Source: VXPQ01 sp965232485 (GTDB lineage Bacteria; Bacteroidota; Rhodothermia; Rhodothermales; VXPQ01). From it: a DNA stretch of 64,000 nucleotides. Within the stretch, counting starts at the first letter, position 1. Every line of letters begins with the position of its first letter. The notes below the pieces were generated by a model. The model made no database searches. It was not told the DNA's origin and saw only the letters and a list, made by a program, of their open reading frames with translations. Made by a program: the position numbers and the translations under genes. This document shows positions 26,092-34,209 of this stretch, in pieces. The stretch covers positions 1,736,001 through 1,800,000 of the forward strand of contig OZ246975.1 in NCBI GenBank assembly GCA_965232485.1, in the 5' to 3' direction.

Positions 26092-27015
26092 ATGCGCCGC
26101 CATGCACGCCCGCTTCCCGTTTTCCTTGCGTCTGCGCTTTGTGCCGCGTGGTGCGCGACGGCGCCGGGATGCGCGCATCCGGACCCGCCCATGTCCTTTT
26201 CCGCCGGGGCCCTGCAAGCCGAGATCGAATCCTTCGTTTCCGCCTGGCCGGAGGCGGAGATCGCCGTGGCGCTGATCGACCCGGAAACCGGCGCCCGCCT
26301 CGCCATACAGGGCGATCGGGTCTTTCACGCCGCAAGCACTATGAAGGTACCCGTGCTGATCGAGTTTTACCGGCAAGCCGCGGCGGGCCGGTTTTCCTTC
26401 GACGATTCGCTGCGCGTCGAAAACCGTTTCACATCCATCGCGGATGGTTCGACGTTTCGCATCGGGGACGATTCGGACGACGCGCTCTACGAACACGCCG
26501 GACGCCCGCTGCCGATCCGCGATCTCGCAGAGCGTATGATTACAGTGTCCTCGAACCTTGCCACAAACCTGATCATTGAACTGGTCCAGGCCGATTCCGT
26601 GCAGCGTACGATGGAGCGCATGGGGACGCAAACCATGCGCGTGCTGCGCGGGGTGGAGGACCTCAAGGCGTTCGAACAGGGGCTGAACAATACGGCTACG
26701 GCGGCGGACCTAAGCGTGCTGCTCGACGCCATTCGCAGGGGCGAGGCGGTTTCGCCCGCCGCCAGCGAAGCGATGCGGGACATTCTGCTGAAACAGGAAT
26801 TCAACGAGATGATTCCGGCCGGATTGCCGCCCGGAACGCAGGTGGCCCACAAGACAGGCTGGATTACGGGCGTCGCGCACGACGCCGCCATTGTCTATCC
26901 AGAGAATGCCTCGCCCTATGTGCTGGTCGTCCTGACGCAAGGGTTCGCCGACCACGAGACGGCTTCGCAGGCGGGGGCCGGAATCGCCCGGATCGTGCAC
27001 GAAGCGGTGCGGTGA
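26092..27015 (+). CDS. Class A beta-lactamase-like serine hydrolase
   Basis: A 307-residue exported or lipid-anchored protein (hydrophobic N-terminus with several Cys, CATAPGCAH). It has the serine beta-lactamase/transpeptidase-fold motifs in order: STMK (S82, K85), SSN (153-155) in the place of SDN, a GVEDLKA stretch where the omega-loop glutamate is expected, and KTGW (254-257). Class A enzymes are about 290 residues, so it is full length. Close relatives are annotated as serine hydrolases as well as beta-lactamases, so antibiotic hydrolysis should not be assumed. The gene follows the lipoprotein sulfatase by six bases. The start at 26092 was chosen over an in-frame TTG overlapping the sulfatase stop. 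Confidence 0.85.
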   Translation: MRRHARPLPVFLASALCAAWCATAPGCAHPDPPMSFSAGALQAEIESFVSAWPEAEIAVALIDPETGARLAIQGDRVFHAASTMKVPVLIEFYRQAAAGRFSFDDSLRVENRFTSIADGSTFRIGDDSDDALYEHAGRPLPIRDLAERMITVSSNLATNLIIELVQADSVQRTMERMGTQTMRVLRGVEDLKAFEQGLNNTATAADLSVLLDAIRRGEAVSPAASEAMRDILLKQEFNEMIPAGLPPGTQVAHKTGWITGVAHDAAIVYPENASPYVLVVLTQGFADHETASQAGAGIARIVHEAVR

Positions 27016-27061
27016 ACGGGGCGTGGCGGGATGCGTTTTCGGGTTCTGGACGAATTCTGTC

Positions 27062-27090
27062 TTGACAGCACTCATTCCTGTTCGCATATT
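27062..27090 (+). promoter_or_regulatory. Candidate sigma70-type promoter in the gap before the methyltransferase
   Basis: TTGACA (27062-27067), a 17-base spacer and CATATT (27085-27090) lie in the 334-bp gap between the serine hydrolase and the methyltransferase. The rest of that gap holds repeat copy B and a short unrecognised stretch. The promoter is some 260 bases from the methyltransferase ATG, so it may drive a leader that includes the repeat. Confidence 0.4.
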
Positions 27091-27200
27091 GCGGCTATCG
27101 GTTACCTGTGGAGCGGCGCCTGCGATCTCTCGGGCGGGACGCGCTGATCGCGCGGCGGCGCCAAACCGGCGACAGAGAAGCGTTGGGGGCTATGCCGACT

Positions 27201-27271
27201 GCTTCGTCAATCCTTGCCGGCGTGCGCCTCGCAGTCTCTGAACTTTGTGGATTTAATCAGAGTATCCTTAA
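27201..27271 (+). repeat. Dispersed repeat family, copy B
   Basis: It begins GCTTCGTCAATCCTTGCC and ends with the core TTAATCAGAGTATCCTTAA. It aligns over its full length with copy A (9134-9202). It lies 78 bases before the cytosine methyltransferase start. Confidence 0.8.
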
Positions 27272-27349
27272 GAATCCGCTGACGTCTACCGAAAGCGCGG
27301 TTCGCGCATATTCAACATCCGATGGTCACGTTAGAATGCGAGGGGCGCC

Positions 27350-28606
27350 ATGCGACCGATTGGAATAGACCTTTTTGCGGGGGCCGGGGGATTGAGCCTG
27401 GGGTTCGAGCGGGCTGGTTTCGATGTGGCGGCTGCCGTCGAAATCGACCCGATTCATTGCGCCACGCACGCGTTTAATTTTCCCCATTGCAAAACGGTCT
27501 GCCGGGACGTACGCCATATCGCCGGGAGCGATATTCTCTGTCTTGCAGACATTGACGCATCGGCGGAGATCGCCGTGGTTTTCGGCGGCGCCCCGTGCCA
27601 GGGGTTTTCCCTGATCGGCAAGCGCGCCCTCGACGATCCGCGCAATGCGCTCGTACATCATTTCGTCAGACTTGTCCTGGAATTGCGCCCGGCTTACTTC
27701 GTCTTCGAGAATGTCAAGGGCTTAACGGTGGGCAGGCAACGTCAGGTTCTGGACGAGATGATCGCCGCGCTTGCAGGCGATTACGACGTACTGCTTCCGT
27801 ACCGCGTACTGAATGCTGTGGATTACGGGGTTCCTCAAAACCGGCGTCGCTTGTTTTTGATCGGGGCCAAAAGGGGCTATCCGTTACCGGATTATCCGTC
27901 GCCGCGCGCCCGCCGGGTTACCGTGCGCGAAGCGATCGGGGATTTGCCCGACGCCGACGAGGTATTCGAATTGATCGGTCGCGATTGGGCCGAAGCGAGC
28001 TACGGACAGCCGTCCGATTACGCTCGAAAAATGCGAGGCCTCAGCGACGATCCGGAAGATTTCGGTTACCGGCGGAATTTCGATTCTTCCATAATGACGT
28101 CCAGCCTGCGAACGGCGCACACCGAAAAATCCCGTCGTCGTTTTGCGGAAACGCAGTGCGGGAAAGTCGAGCCGATCAGTCGTTTTCTGAAATTGGACCC
28201 CGAGGGACAATGCAATACGCTCCGTGCCGGTACGGCCAGCGATCGCGGCGCGTTTACTTCCCCTCGTCCCATACATCCCCATGCGCATCGCGTCGTCACC
28301 AATCGCGAGGCGGCGCGTCTGCATTCTTATCCGGACTGGTTTCGGTTTCATGTCACTAAGTGGCACGGTTTTCGACAGATCGGAAATTCGGTTCCGCCCC
28401 TTCTGGGTCAAGCGATAGCTGGCGAAATTATACGTGCGCTTGGCGTTATCCCGACGCTTCCGCAGCAAACGCTTGCTCTGGACGATCCGAAGTTGCTTTC
28501 ATTGACGATGGCCGAGGCAGCCAAACTTTACGGCGTGCCGCGAGACGTTATTCCCCGGCGCCGTCGCGTTTCTTCCGAGGCGCGGGGCGTATCCGTCACT
28601 CTCTGA
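27350..28606 (+). CDS. DNA (cytosine-5-)-methyltransferase, type II
   Basis: A 418-residue C5-methyltransferase with the family motifs in order: I DLFAGAGGLSLGF (7-19), IV GGAPCQGFS with catalytic C83, VI ENV (120-122), VIII QNRRRLF (163-169), and X GNSVPPLLGQAIA near residue 345; the target-recognition region lies between VIII and X. It methylates C5 of cytosine in an unknown recognition site. Forty bases downstream is a gene resembling the N-terminal part of a restriction endonuclease, so the pair looks like a type II restriction-modification cassette. Repeat copy B upstream and a stretch of lower GC suggest it was acquired. Confidence 0.93.
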   Translation: MRPIGIDLFAGAGGLSLGFERAGFDVAAAVEIDPIHCATHAFNFPHCKTVCRDVRHIAGSDILCLADIDASAEIAVVFGGAPCQGFSLIGKRALDDPRNALVHHFVRLVLELRPAYFVFENVKGLTVGRQRQVLDEMIAALAGDYDVLLPYRVLNAVDYGVPQNRRRLFLIGAKRGYPLPDYPSPRARRVTVREAIGDLPDADEVFELIGRDWAEASYGQPSDYARKMRGLSDDPEDFGYRRNFDSSIMTSSLRTAHTEKSRRRFAETQCGKVEPISRFLKLDPEGQCNTLRAGTASDRGAFTSPRPIHPHAHRVVTNREAARLHSYPDWFRFHVTKWHGFRQIGNSVPPLLGQAIAGEIIRALGVIPTLPQQTLALDDPKLLSLTMAEAAKLYGVPRDVIPRRRRVSSEARGVSVTL

Positions 28607-28646
28607 TCGAATACTGACACGTTTTCATTATTGAATTGCCGGAAAG

Positions 28647-29210
28647 ATGAAGAACAAGAATCGGTACGACGCGATCATCCTCGATATATTCGAGCAGAAT
28701 TATACCGGACAGGAAGATTTTGAATTCGAAAGAAGTGCAATCACCGAATCTTGCAGGAGGCTTCGCATCGATCCGCCGAAGAATCTGGGCGACGTGATCT
28801 ATACGTTTCGTTATCGTCGCTCTTTGCCTCAGCCTATCCTGGATACACAGCCTCCAGACCGCAACTGGTTGATCCTGGGCGCCGGAGATGCGAATTATCG
28901 GTTTCGCCTCGGGAAGCTCGCAACGATCATTCCCACGCAGGGTATGATGGTTCGAAAAATTCCCGACGCTACCCCTGAGATCATTTCGAAGTACGCATTG
29001 AGCGACGAACAGGCGCTACTCGCCAAAATTCGCTATAATCGCCTGGTGGACATATTTCTTGGCGTCGCTGCCTACTCGTTGCAAAATCATCTGCGAACGA
29101 AGGTGGCTAACTACGGGCAAATCGAGATCGACGAATTGTATATCGGGGTTGATGGATTTCTCGCAGACGATCAGGGGCGGCGACCCTTCCGCAAAACGCT
29201 CGCAGGATAG
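28647..29210 (+). CDS. Probable type II restriction endonuclease, C-terminally truncated
   Basis: A 187-residue protein. From memory of the family, its body matches a group of type II endonucleases of roughly 260 residues: KNLGDVIYTFRYRRSLPQPI (about 45-64), PDATPEIISKYALSDEQALLAKIRYNRL (shown here as KYALSDEQALLAKIRYNRL), AAYSLQNHLRT, and GQIEIDELYIGVD (about 160-172). In full-length relatives the chain continues from this acidic motif into a PVQAKGG-type catalytic segment; here it turns into unrelated sequence and stops after 15 residues, 24 bases before the convergent ribE stop. The loss probably removes the catalytic lysine, leaving the adjacent methyltransferase effectively solitary. The family match is from recall, so medium confidence. 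Confidence 0.65.
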   Translation: MKNKNRYDAIILDIFEQNYTGQEDFEFERSAITESCRRLRIDPPKNLGDVIYTFRYRRSLPQPILDTQPPDRNWLILGAGDANYRFRLGKLATIIPTQGMMVRKIPDATPEIISKYALSDEQALLAKIRYNRLVDIFLGVAAYSLQNHLRTKVANYGQIEIDELYIGVDGFLADDQGRRPFRKTLAG

Positions 29211-29234
29211 ACAATTCGAACGACAACGTCGCAT

Positions 29235-29831
29235 CTACCGGATTCTACCCGTTTCCATCCCCCGCGCGATATATTTTCCGATCAGATCGTATTCCAGATT
29301 GACCCGGTCGCCCGCCTCCCAGGCGCCCGCATTGGTCAGTGCGCGCGTATGCGGAATGACGGACACCGTAAAAGTCTTTTCTTCAAGACGCGCCACCGTA
29401 AACGAAATGCCGTCCACGGCAATGGATCCGGCGGGAACAAGCAGGTGCGCACAGGCCGGGTCGAAAGCAATGCGGCACAGGAATCCGTCGGGTTGCCGCT
29501 CGACGGAGACGATCTCGCCCGTCCCGTCCACATGCCCCTGCACCATGTGTCCGTCCAGGCGATGGGTTGGCTTCAGAGCGCGTTCGAGATTGACCGACGC
29601 GCCGGAGGTCAGCGCGCCCAGCGTCGTTTTGGTCAGGGTTTCCCGAACGGCGATCGCCTCGAAAACGTCCTTTCCAACCGCCGTTACGGTCAGGCAAACG
29701 CCGTTGACCGCCACGCTTTGATCCACCCGCAGTTCGCCGTCGAACGAACACGCGATGGCGAGCCGCCTCCCCCCTTCAAGGGGCTCGGAGGCCCGGAGGC
29801 GACCCTGTTCCTCAATAATTCCCGTGAACAT
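29235..29831 (-). CDS. ribE: Riboflavin synthase, alpha subunit
   Basis: A 198-residue enzyme that dismutates two 6,7-dimethyl-8-ribityllumazines to riboflavin. The start is set by the invariant MFTGIIEEQGRL. The two lumazine-binding repeats are visible: VDQSVAVNGVCLTV in the first and LVPAGSIAVDGISFTV in the second, each followed by the ERAL/EYDLIGKY strand; GHMVQGHVDGTG links them. Length is normal. It lies 74 bases downstream of ribD on the same strand, forming a ribD-ribE pair. No FMN riboswitch is apparent upstream of ribD. Its stop faces the truncated restriction gene. Confidence 0.95.
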   Translation of the reverse strand: MFTGIIEEQGRLRASEPLEGGRRLAIACSFDGELRVDQSVAVNGVCLTVTAVGKDVFEAIAVRETLTKTTLGALTSGASVNLERALKPTHRLDGHMVQGHVDGTGEIVSVERQPDGFLCRIAFDPACAHLLVPAGSIAVDGISFTVARLEEKTFTVSVIPHTRALTNAGAWEAGDRVNLEYDLIGKYIARGMETGRIR

Positions 29832-29905
29832 AACCTGGTCGAGTTTGCGACAGCGCGGCGGATGACCGTATGGCGAGACCGTACGGCGCGGAATCGACCG
29901 CTTAT

Positions 29906-31069
29906 TCAATCTTCCGGCGGCGCATCCAGCGCCCGCCGGTAGCCCTTGAACACCATGTCCTCCCCGACGGATTCCCAGGCATGCTCCGCAAAGGTCAGTG
30001 CTTCGGCGAGGTCTTCGCGCCCGATCCCATCGATCGAAACAGGCCCGCCGCCCAGCGCCTTCGGCGCAATGAACAGAAACAGTCTGTCCACCAGGTCCTC
30101 CCGCAACAGCGAGGCGGCCAGCGCGGCGCCCCCTTCGACGAGCAGCGATTGCATTGGAAGCCCGTCGCGCCCCCCGCGTTCGCCCAGCGCTTCAAGCATT
30201 TTGTCGAGGCGCAGGGCGTCGTTTCGCTCCGCCACGCGAAGTACGCGCCCGCCGCGTTCGACCAGCGCCTGCTCGTAAGGAATGCGCGCCGATTCGGCAG
30301 CCGCCACCATCGTCTTTTCGGCCTGTCCGTCCGTGAACAGGTTCAGGTCAACGGGAAGGCGCCCGGTGCGGTCCAGCGCGACGCGCACGGGATGGCGCCC
30401 CTCTACATGACGCACCGTCAGGGAAGGATTGTCTTGTCGGGCGGTTTCCGTGCCCACGAGTACGCCATCCGCCTCGGCGCGCCAGTGATGCGCCAGCCGA
30501 CGAGAAAGGTCGCCCGATATCCATTGGGACGCCCCGGATGCGCCTGCGATGCGGGCGTCGAGCGTTTGGGCCATTTTCAGGGTAACGAGGGGGCGTCCGG
30601 TCCGGGTATGGTGGATGAACGCCTCATTGAGCCGCTTGCATTCGGCCTCCAGCGCCCCCTCAACGACCTGTACGCCCTGCTCGCGCAAACGCTGCGCGCC
30701 GCTCCCGGCGGGTTCGAGAAGCGGGTCGCGCGTCCCGAAGACTACGCGGGGAATGCGTTTTTCGAGGATGAGATCGACGCACGGCGGCGTTTTGCCATGA
30801 TGCGAACACGGTTCCAGGTTGACGTACAGCGTGGCGTGCTCCAGTGCCTCCCCGCCGTAGCGACGCTCGGCGTCCCGGATGGCGTATACCTCTGCATGCG
30901 GCCCGCCGTATTCATGGTGCAATCCCTGCCCAAGCAGCGTACCGTCCGTCCCGACGAGCGCCGCGCCGACCATCGGATTGGGGCTGACCAGTCCGGCCCC
31001 CTGCCGGGCCAGGTCCAGGCAGGTCGCCATCCATTTTTCATGTGTGTTTTTGGACGCGTGATCTGTCAT
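29906..31069 (-). CDS. ribD: Bifunctional riboflavin biosynthesis deaminase/reductase
   Basis: A 387-residue two-domain enzyme. The N-terminal deaminase has the zinc/catalytic motifs HAE (58-60) and PCSHHGKTPPC (87-97). The C-terminal reductase, from about residue 155, has TLKMAQTLDARIA, GASQWISGDLSRRLAHHWRAEADGVLVG in shortened form SGDLSRRLAHHWRAEAD, and the LLVEGGAALAASLL phosphate-binding strand. It carries out the second and third steps of riboflavin synthesis in the cytosol. The following gene is ribE. The upstream gap of about 190 bp is shared with tRNA-Gln and contains an inverted repeat. Confidence 0.95.
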   Translation of the reverse strand: MTDHASKNTHEKWMATCLDLARQGAGLVSPNPMVGAALVGTDGTLLGQGLHHEYGGPHAEVYAIRDAERRYGGEALEHATLYVNLEPCSHHGKTPPCVDLILEKRIPRVVFGTRDPLLEPAGSGAQRLREQGVQVVEGALEAECKRLNEAFIHHTRTGRPLVTLKMAQTLDARIAGASGASQWISGDLSRRLAHHWRAEADGVLVGTETARQDNPSLTVRHVEGRHPVRVALDRTGRLPVDLNLFTDGQAEKTMVAAAESARIPYEQALVERGGRVLRVAERNDALRLDKMLEALGERGGRDGLPMQSLLVEGGAALAASLLREDLVDRLFLFIAPKALGGGPVSIDGIGREDLAEALTFAEHAWESVGEDMVFKGYRRALDAPPED

Positions 31070-31213
31070 GTCGCTTTGGTTTCGCGGCGTAGCCGATTAT
31101 CTCCTGCAACGCAGATTCAGCGCAGCAGCGTACGGATGAATATACGAGGGAAACGGAACCGCAGAAGGGCGGAAGCATTGACCCATGAGAAAATGCAGGC
31201 CGCGGGCCGCCTG

Positions 31214-31254
31214 AAGGATGCTCTGATCAAGTCCACTTCGATCAGAGCATCCTT
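31214..31254. repeat. 15-bp perfect inverted repeat made of two repeat-family cores
   Basis: AAGGATGCTCTGATC (31214-31228) and GATCAGAGCATCCTT (31240-31254) face each other across 11 bases. Each arm is the terminal core of the dispersed repeat family, so this is a head-to-head pair of ends. It ends eight bases before tRNA-Gln and lies in the ribD upstream region. Confidence 0.8.
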
Positions 31255-31262
31255 AAATATCC

Positions 31263-31335
31263 TGCCCTGTAGCTCAATTGGCAGAGCGCCTGACTCTGGA
31301 TCAGGAGGTTCCAGGTTCGAATCCTGGCAGGGCAG
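31263..31335 (+). tRNA. tRNA-Gln (anticodon CTG)
   Basis: A 73-base cloverleaf. The acceptor stem TGCCCTG pairs fully with CAGGGCA, giving the U1-A72 pair and G73 discriminator typical of tRNA-Gln. The D-arm is AGCTCAATTGGCAGAGC. The anticodon arm CCTGA-CTCTGGA-TCAGG puts CTG at 34-36. The T-arm is CCAGG-TTCGAAT-CCTGG. The 3' CCA is not encoded. It sits 82 bases upstream of miaB. Confidence 0.95.
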
Positions 31336-31416
31336 CACGAGTTAAAAAGGCGTCGAAACCTTGCTTCTGCGACATTTCGCCAAACTTTTGCCCCGCCGCC
31401 CCTTCCGAAAACAGCC

Positions 31417-32928
31417 ATGCAGCTGATTTCCGACATTGAGATTCTGGACGATTCGAAGCGAAAGCCCGCCAAGGGTCGCGCCGGGACGTCCTGGACCCAC
31501 GAAGAACTCGACCAGGCGCGCGGGACATCCATGGAAGTCGAGGGGCGTCGCCGGGTATACATCGAGACGTACGGGTGCCAGATGAATGTTTCGGATTCCG
31601 AGATCGTGGCGTCCGTGCTTCGGGAAAACGGGTTCGGGCTCACCCGCAATGAAGAAGAGGCCGACGTCGTGCTTCTGAATACGTGCGCCATCCGGGAAAA
31701 CGCCGAGCAGAAAGTACGGCGGCGCTTGCGGGATTTCCAGCGGCGCAAACGCACTGGCGGCAGCGGATCGGGCGCGCCTGCCCTTCGCCTGGGCGTACTC
31801 GGCTGCATGGCCGAGCGCTTGCGCGCCAGGTTGCTGGAGCAGGAACGCCTGGTCGATCTCGTGGTGGGACCGGACGCCTACCGCGATCTGCCCCGCCTGC
31901 TCCACGAAACAGACGAAACCGGTCAGGCCGCCGTCAACGTGCAACTCTCCCGGGAAGAAACGTACGCCGACATTGCGCCGGTCCGCTACGACACGAACGG
32001 CGTCTCGGCGTTCGTGTCCATCATGCGGGGGTGCGACAACATGTGTTCCTTCTGCGTCGTGCCGTTCACGCGAGGGCGCGAGCGCAGCCGCCCGGCGTCC
32101 AGCATTCTCTCCGAATGCGCCCAGCTGGCGGAAGCGGGATACAAGGAAGTCACCGTCCTGGGGCAGAACGTGAATTCCTATCGGTTCGAGGAAGATGGCG
32201 TACGCGTCGATTTCGCCGAATTGCTCCGACGGATCAGCTTCGTTTCGCCGGAACTGCGGATACGCTATTCGACCAGTCATCCGAAGGATAGCAGCGACGA
32301 TTTGCTGCACCTGCACCGGGAACGCCCCAATGTGTGCAATTATATCCATCTTCCCGTGCAACACGGCAATTCGGAGGTGCTCGAACGCATGCGCCGCACG
32401 TACTCCCGGGAGGAATATCTGCGCCTCGTCGAACGGGCGCGGACGCTGACTCCGGGAATTTCGCTTTCCACGGACATTATCGCCGGTTTTTGCGGCGAAA
32501 CCGAAGCGCAACACCGGGACACGCTCTCGCTGATGGAGGAGGCGCGCTACGATTACGCCTATACGTTCATGTATTCCGAGCGCCCGGACACATATGCGGC
32601 CCGGAAATACGAGGACGATATTCCCGAAGACGTCAAGAAGCGGCGACTCGGCGAAATCATCGCCTTGCAACAGCGCATTTCCCTCGAAAAAAACCAGGAA
32701 GAAATCGGCCGCGAGCATGTGGCGCTCGTCGAGGGAGAAAGCAAACGCAGCGCCCGACAGCTTTGCGGGCGCACGGACACGAACAAAATGGTCGTGTTCG
32801 ATCGCGAAACGTACGAACCGGGCGACTATGTGCGCGTGCGCATCACAGGATGCACCTCCGCCACGCTCCTTGCCGCCCCGCTTGGCCGTACGACCCTGCT
32901 CGAATGCGCCGCCCCAGCCGCTGCGTAA
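31417..32928 (+). CDS. miaB: tRNA-2-methylthio-N6-dimethylallyladenosine synthase
   Basis: A 503-residue radical-SAM methylthiotransferase. The N-terminal UPF0004 domain begins at RRVYIETYGCQMN (about 45-57), with LLNTCAIRENAEQK and VLGCMAERL supplying the auxiliary 4Fe-4S cysteines. The radical-SAM cluster motif CDNMCSFC follows in FVSIMRGCDNMCSFCVVPF, and the C-terminal TRAM domain covers about the last 70 residues (VEGESKRSARQLCGRTD). It converts i6A37 to ms2i6A37 in tRNAs. The 40-residue charged N-terminal lead is longer than usual. It is followed after three bases by the sigma54 activator gene, an order often kept in Bacteroidota. Confidence 0.95.
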   Translation: MQLISDIEILDDSKRKPAKGRAGTSWTHEELDQARGTSMEVEGRRRVYIETYGCQMNVSDSEIVASVLRENGFGLTRNEEEADVVLLNTCAIRENAEQKVRRRLRDFQRRKRTGGSGSGAPALRLGVLGCMAERLRARLLEQERLVDLVVGPDAYRDLPRLLHETDETGQAAVNVQLSREETYADIAPVRYDTNGVSAFVSIMRGCDNMCSFCVVPFTRGRERSRPASSILSECAQLAEAGYKEVTVLGQNVNSYRFEEDGVRVDFAELLRRISFVSPELRIRYSTSHPKDSSDDLLHLHRERPNVCNYIHLPVQHGNSEVLERMRRTYSREEYLRLVERARTLTPGISLSTDIIAGFCGETEAQHRDTLSLMEEARYDYAYTFMYSERPDTYAARKYEDDIPEDVKKRRLGEIIALQQRISLEKNQEEIGREHVALVEGESKRSARQLCGRTDTNKMVVFDRETYEPGDYVRVRITGCTSATLLAAPLGRTTLLECAAPAAA

Positions 32929-32931
32929 CCG

Positions 32932-34209
32932 ATGGACCTGGAATCGATCAAGGAGCGTTTTGGCATCGTAGGCCGGTCGGCGGCGTTGCGAAACGTCATA
33001 GACCGCGTGCGCCATGTGGCCCGCACTGACATCACCGTGCTCATTCAGGGGGAGAGCGGTACGGGCAAGGAGCTGATCGCCGAGGCGATCCATGGACTTG
33101 GCGCGCGGCGACATCAGTCATTCGTCATCGTCAACTGCGGCGCCATCCCGGAGGGGCTCATCGAATCCGAATTGTTCGGCGCCGAAAAAGGGGCCTACAC
33201 AGGCGCCGTCGAGCGACGAACAGGATATTTCGAGCAGTCCGACCGGGGCACCATCTTTCTGGACGAAATCGGGGAAATGCCGCCCGCCGCGCAGGTCCGC
33301 CTGCTGCGCGTGCTGGAATCCGGGGAATTTACCCGAGTGGGCGCCTCAAAGCTCCGCAAGGTCGATGTGCGCATTGTGGCGGCCACGAACAAGGACCTGG
33401 CCCATGAAGTCCGCGCCGGGCGGTTTCGTGAGGACCTGTATTACCGGCTCAGCACGGTGCTCGTCGAAATGCCGCCGCTGCGACAACGCCCGGAGGATGT
33501 TTTTCCGCTCCTCGAAACGTTTCTGCATCGCTTTGCACAGAAGTACGATAGCCCGGTGAAACAGCTTACCGCCGACGCCCGCGCGTTGCTCCAGCGCTAT
33601 CGCTGGCCCGGCAATGTGCGCGAACTGCGCAATGTGGCGGAGCAGATCGAAGTGCTTGTCCGGAACAAGGATGTAACCGCCGAAGATATCCGCCCATATC
33701 TGCGCGGGGTGCGCACGGAGGAGGATCGTTCGGCGTTGTTGCCCGTCGTACGCAAAGCGCCCGGGGATTCGATGGACGCTCGCGAGCGAGAAATAATCTA
33801 TCGCGCATTGTTCGAATTGCGCTCGCAAGTGCGACAGATGTGGGAGGAATTGAAGCGACACGGCGCCGTATCCGGTGACGAACCGGACGAACGACCCCCG
33901 CTGATCGAGGATGTGCCCTACGAAATAGCAAGCGATCAGAATGCGCTCCTCTGGCGAAGCGACAAGATGGACGGCGACGGACGAGATGCTGCGGAACCGG
34001 AACCGCCTCCCGCTGCAGTGGAAGAAGAGGTTGCGGCAGAAGAAGAAGCCCGGGAAGAAACCTTCACTACGCTGGAAGCAGCGGAACGCCAGTTGATTGC
34101 TCGCGCGCTCAAAGCGCACAAGGGAAATCGCAGGCAAACCGCGCGAACGCTCGGCATTTCGGAGCGCACCCTCTATCGCAAGCTGAAAGAAATCGAGGAG
34201 GATTTGTGA
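32932..34209 (+). CDS. Sigma54-interacting transcriptional activator without receiver domain
   Basis: A 425-residue regulator starting directly in the AAA+ domain: IVGRSAALRNVIDR, Walker A GESGTGKE (40-47), the sigma54-contact loop GAYTGA (87-92, Tyr form of GAFTGA), Walker B TIFLDEIGE (107-115), and the RWPGNVREL motif near 222-232. A long acidic Pro/Glu linker (about 345-375, PEPPPAAVEEEVAAEEEA) leads to a Fis-type helix-turn-helix at the C-terminus (NRRQTARTLGISERTLYRKL). There is no receiver, GAF or PAS module, so its activity must be set by partners or the linker. It is coupled to miaB (3-bp gap) and lptE (GTGA overlap). Confidence 0.92.
   Translation: MDLESIKERFGIVGRSAALRNVIDRVRHVARTDITVLIQGESGTGKELIAEAIHGLGARRHQSFVIVNCGAIPEGLIESELFGAEKGAYTGAVERRTGYFEQSDRGTIFLDEIGEMPPAAQVRLLRVLESGEFTRVGASKLRKVDVRIVAATNKDLAHEVRAGRFREDLYYRLSTVLVEMPPLRQRPEDVFPLLETFLHRFAQKYDSPVKQLTADARALLQRYRWPGNVRELRNVAEQIEVLVRNKDVTAEDIRPYLRGVRTEEDRSALLPVVRKAPGDSMDAREREIIYRALFELRSQVRQMWEELKRHGAVSGDEPDERPPLIEDVPYEIASDQNALLWRSDKMDGDGRDAAEPEPPPAAVEEEVAAEEEAREETFTTLEAAERQLIARALKAHKGNRRQTARTLGISERTLYRKLKEIEEDL

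Noticed and set aside
26092..27015. Antibiotic-resistance beta-lactamase
   Set aside because: The class A motifs are present, but SSN replaces SDN, the omega loop is atypical and the gene is tied to a sulfatase; resistance cannot be claimed.
27108..27368. 86-codon open frame before the methyltransferase
   Set aside because: Its middle is the dispersed repeat translated (the core reads as FNQSIL); not a gene.
31070..31213. Possible FMN riboswitch upstream of ribD
   Set aside because: No recognisable FMN-aptamer conserved blocks were seen in this stretch.
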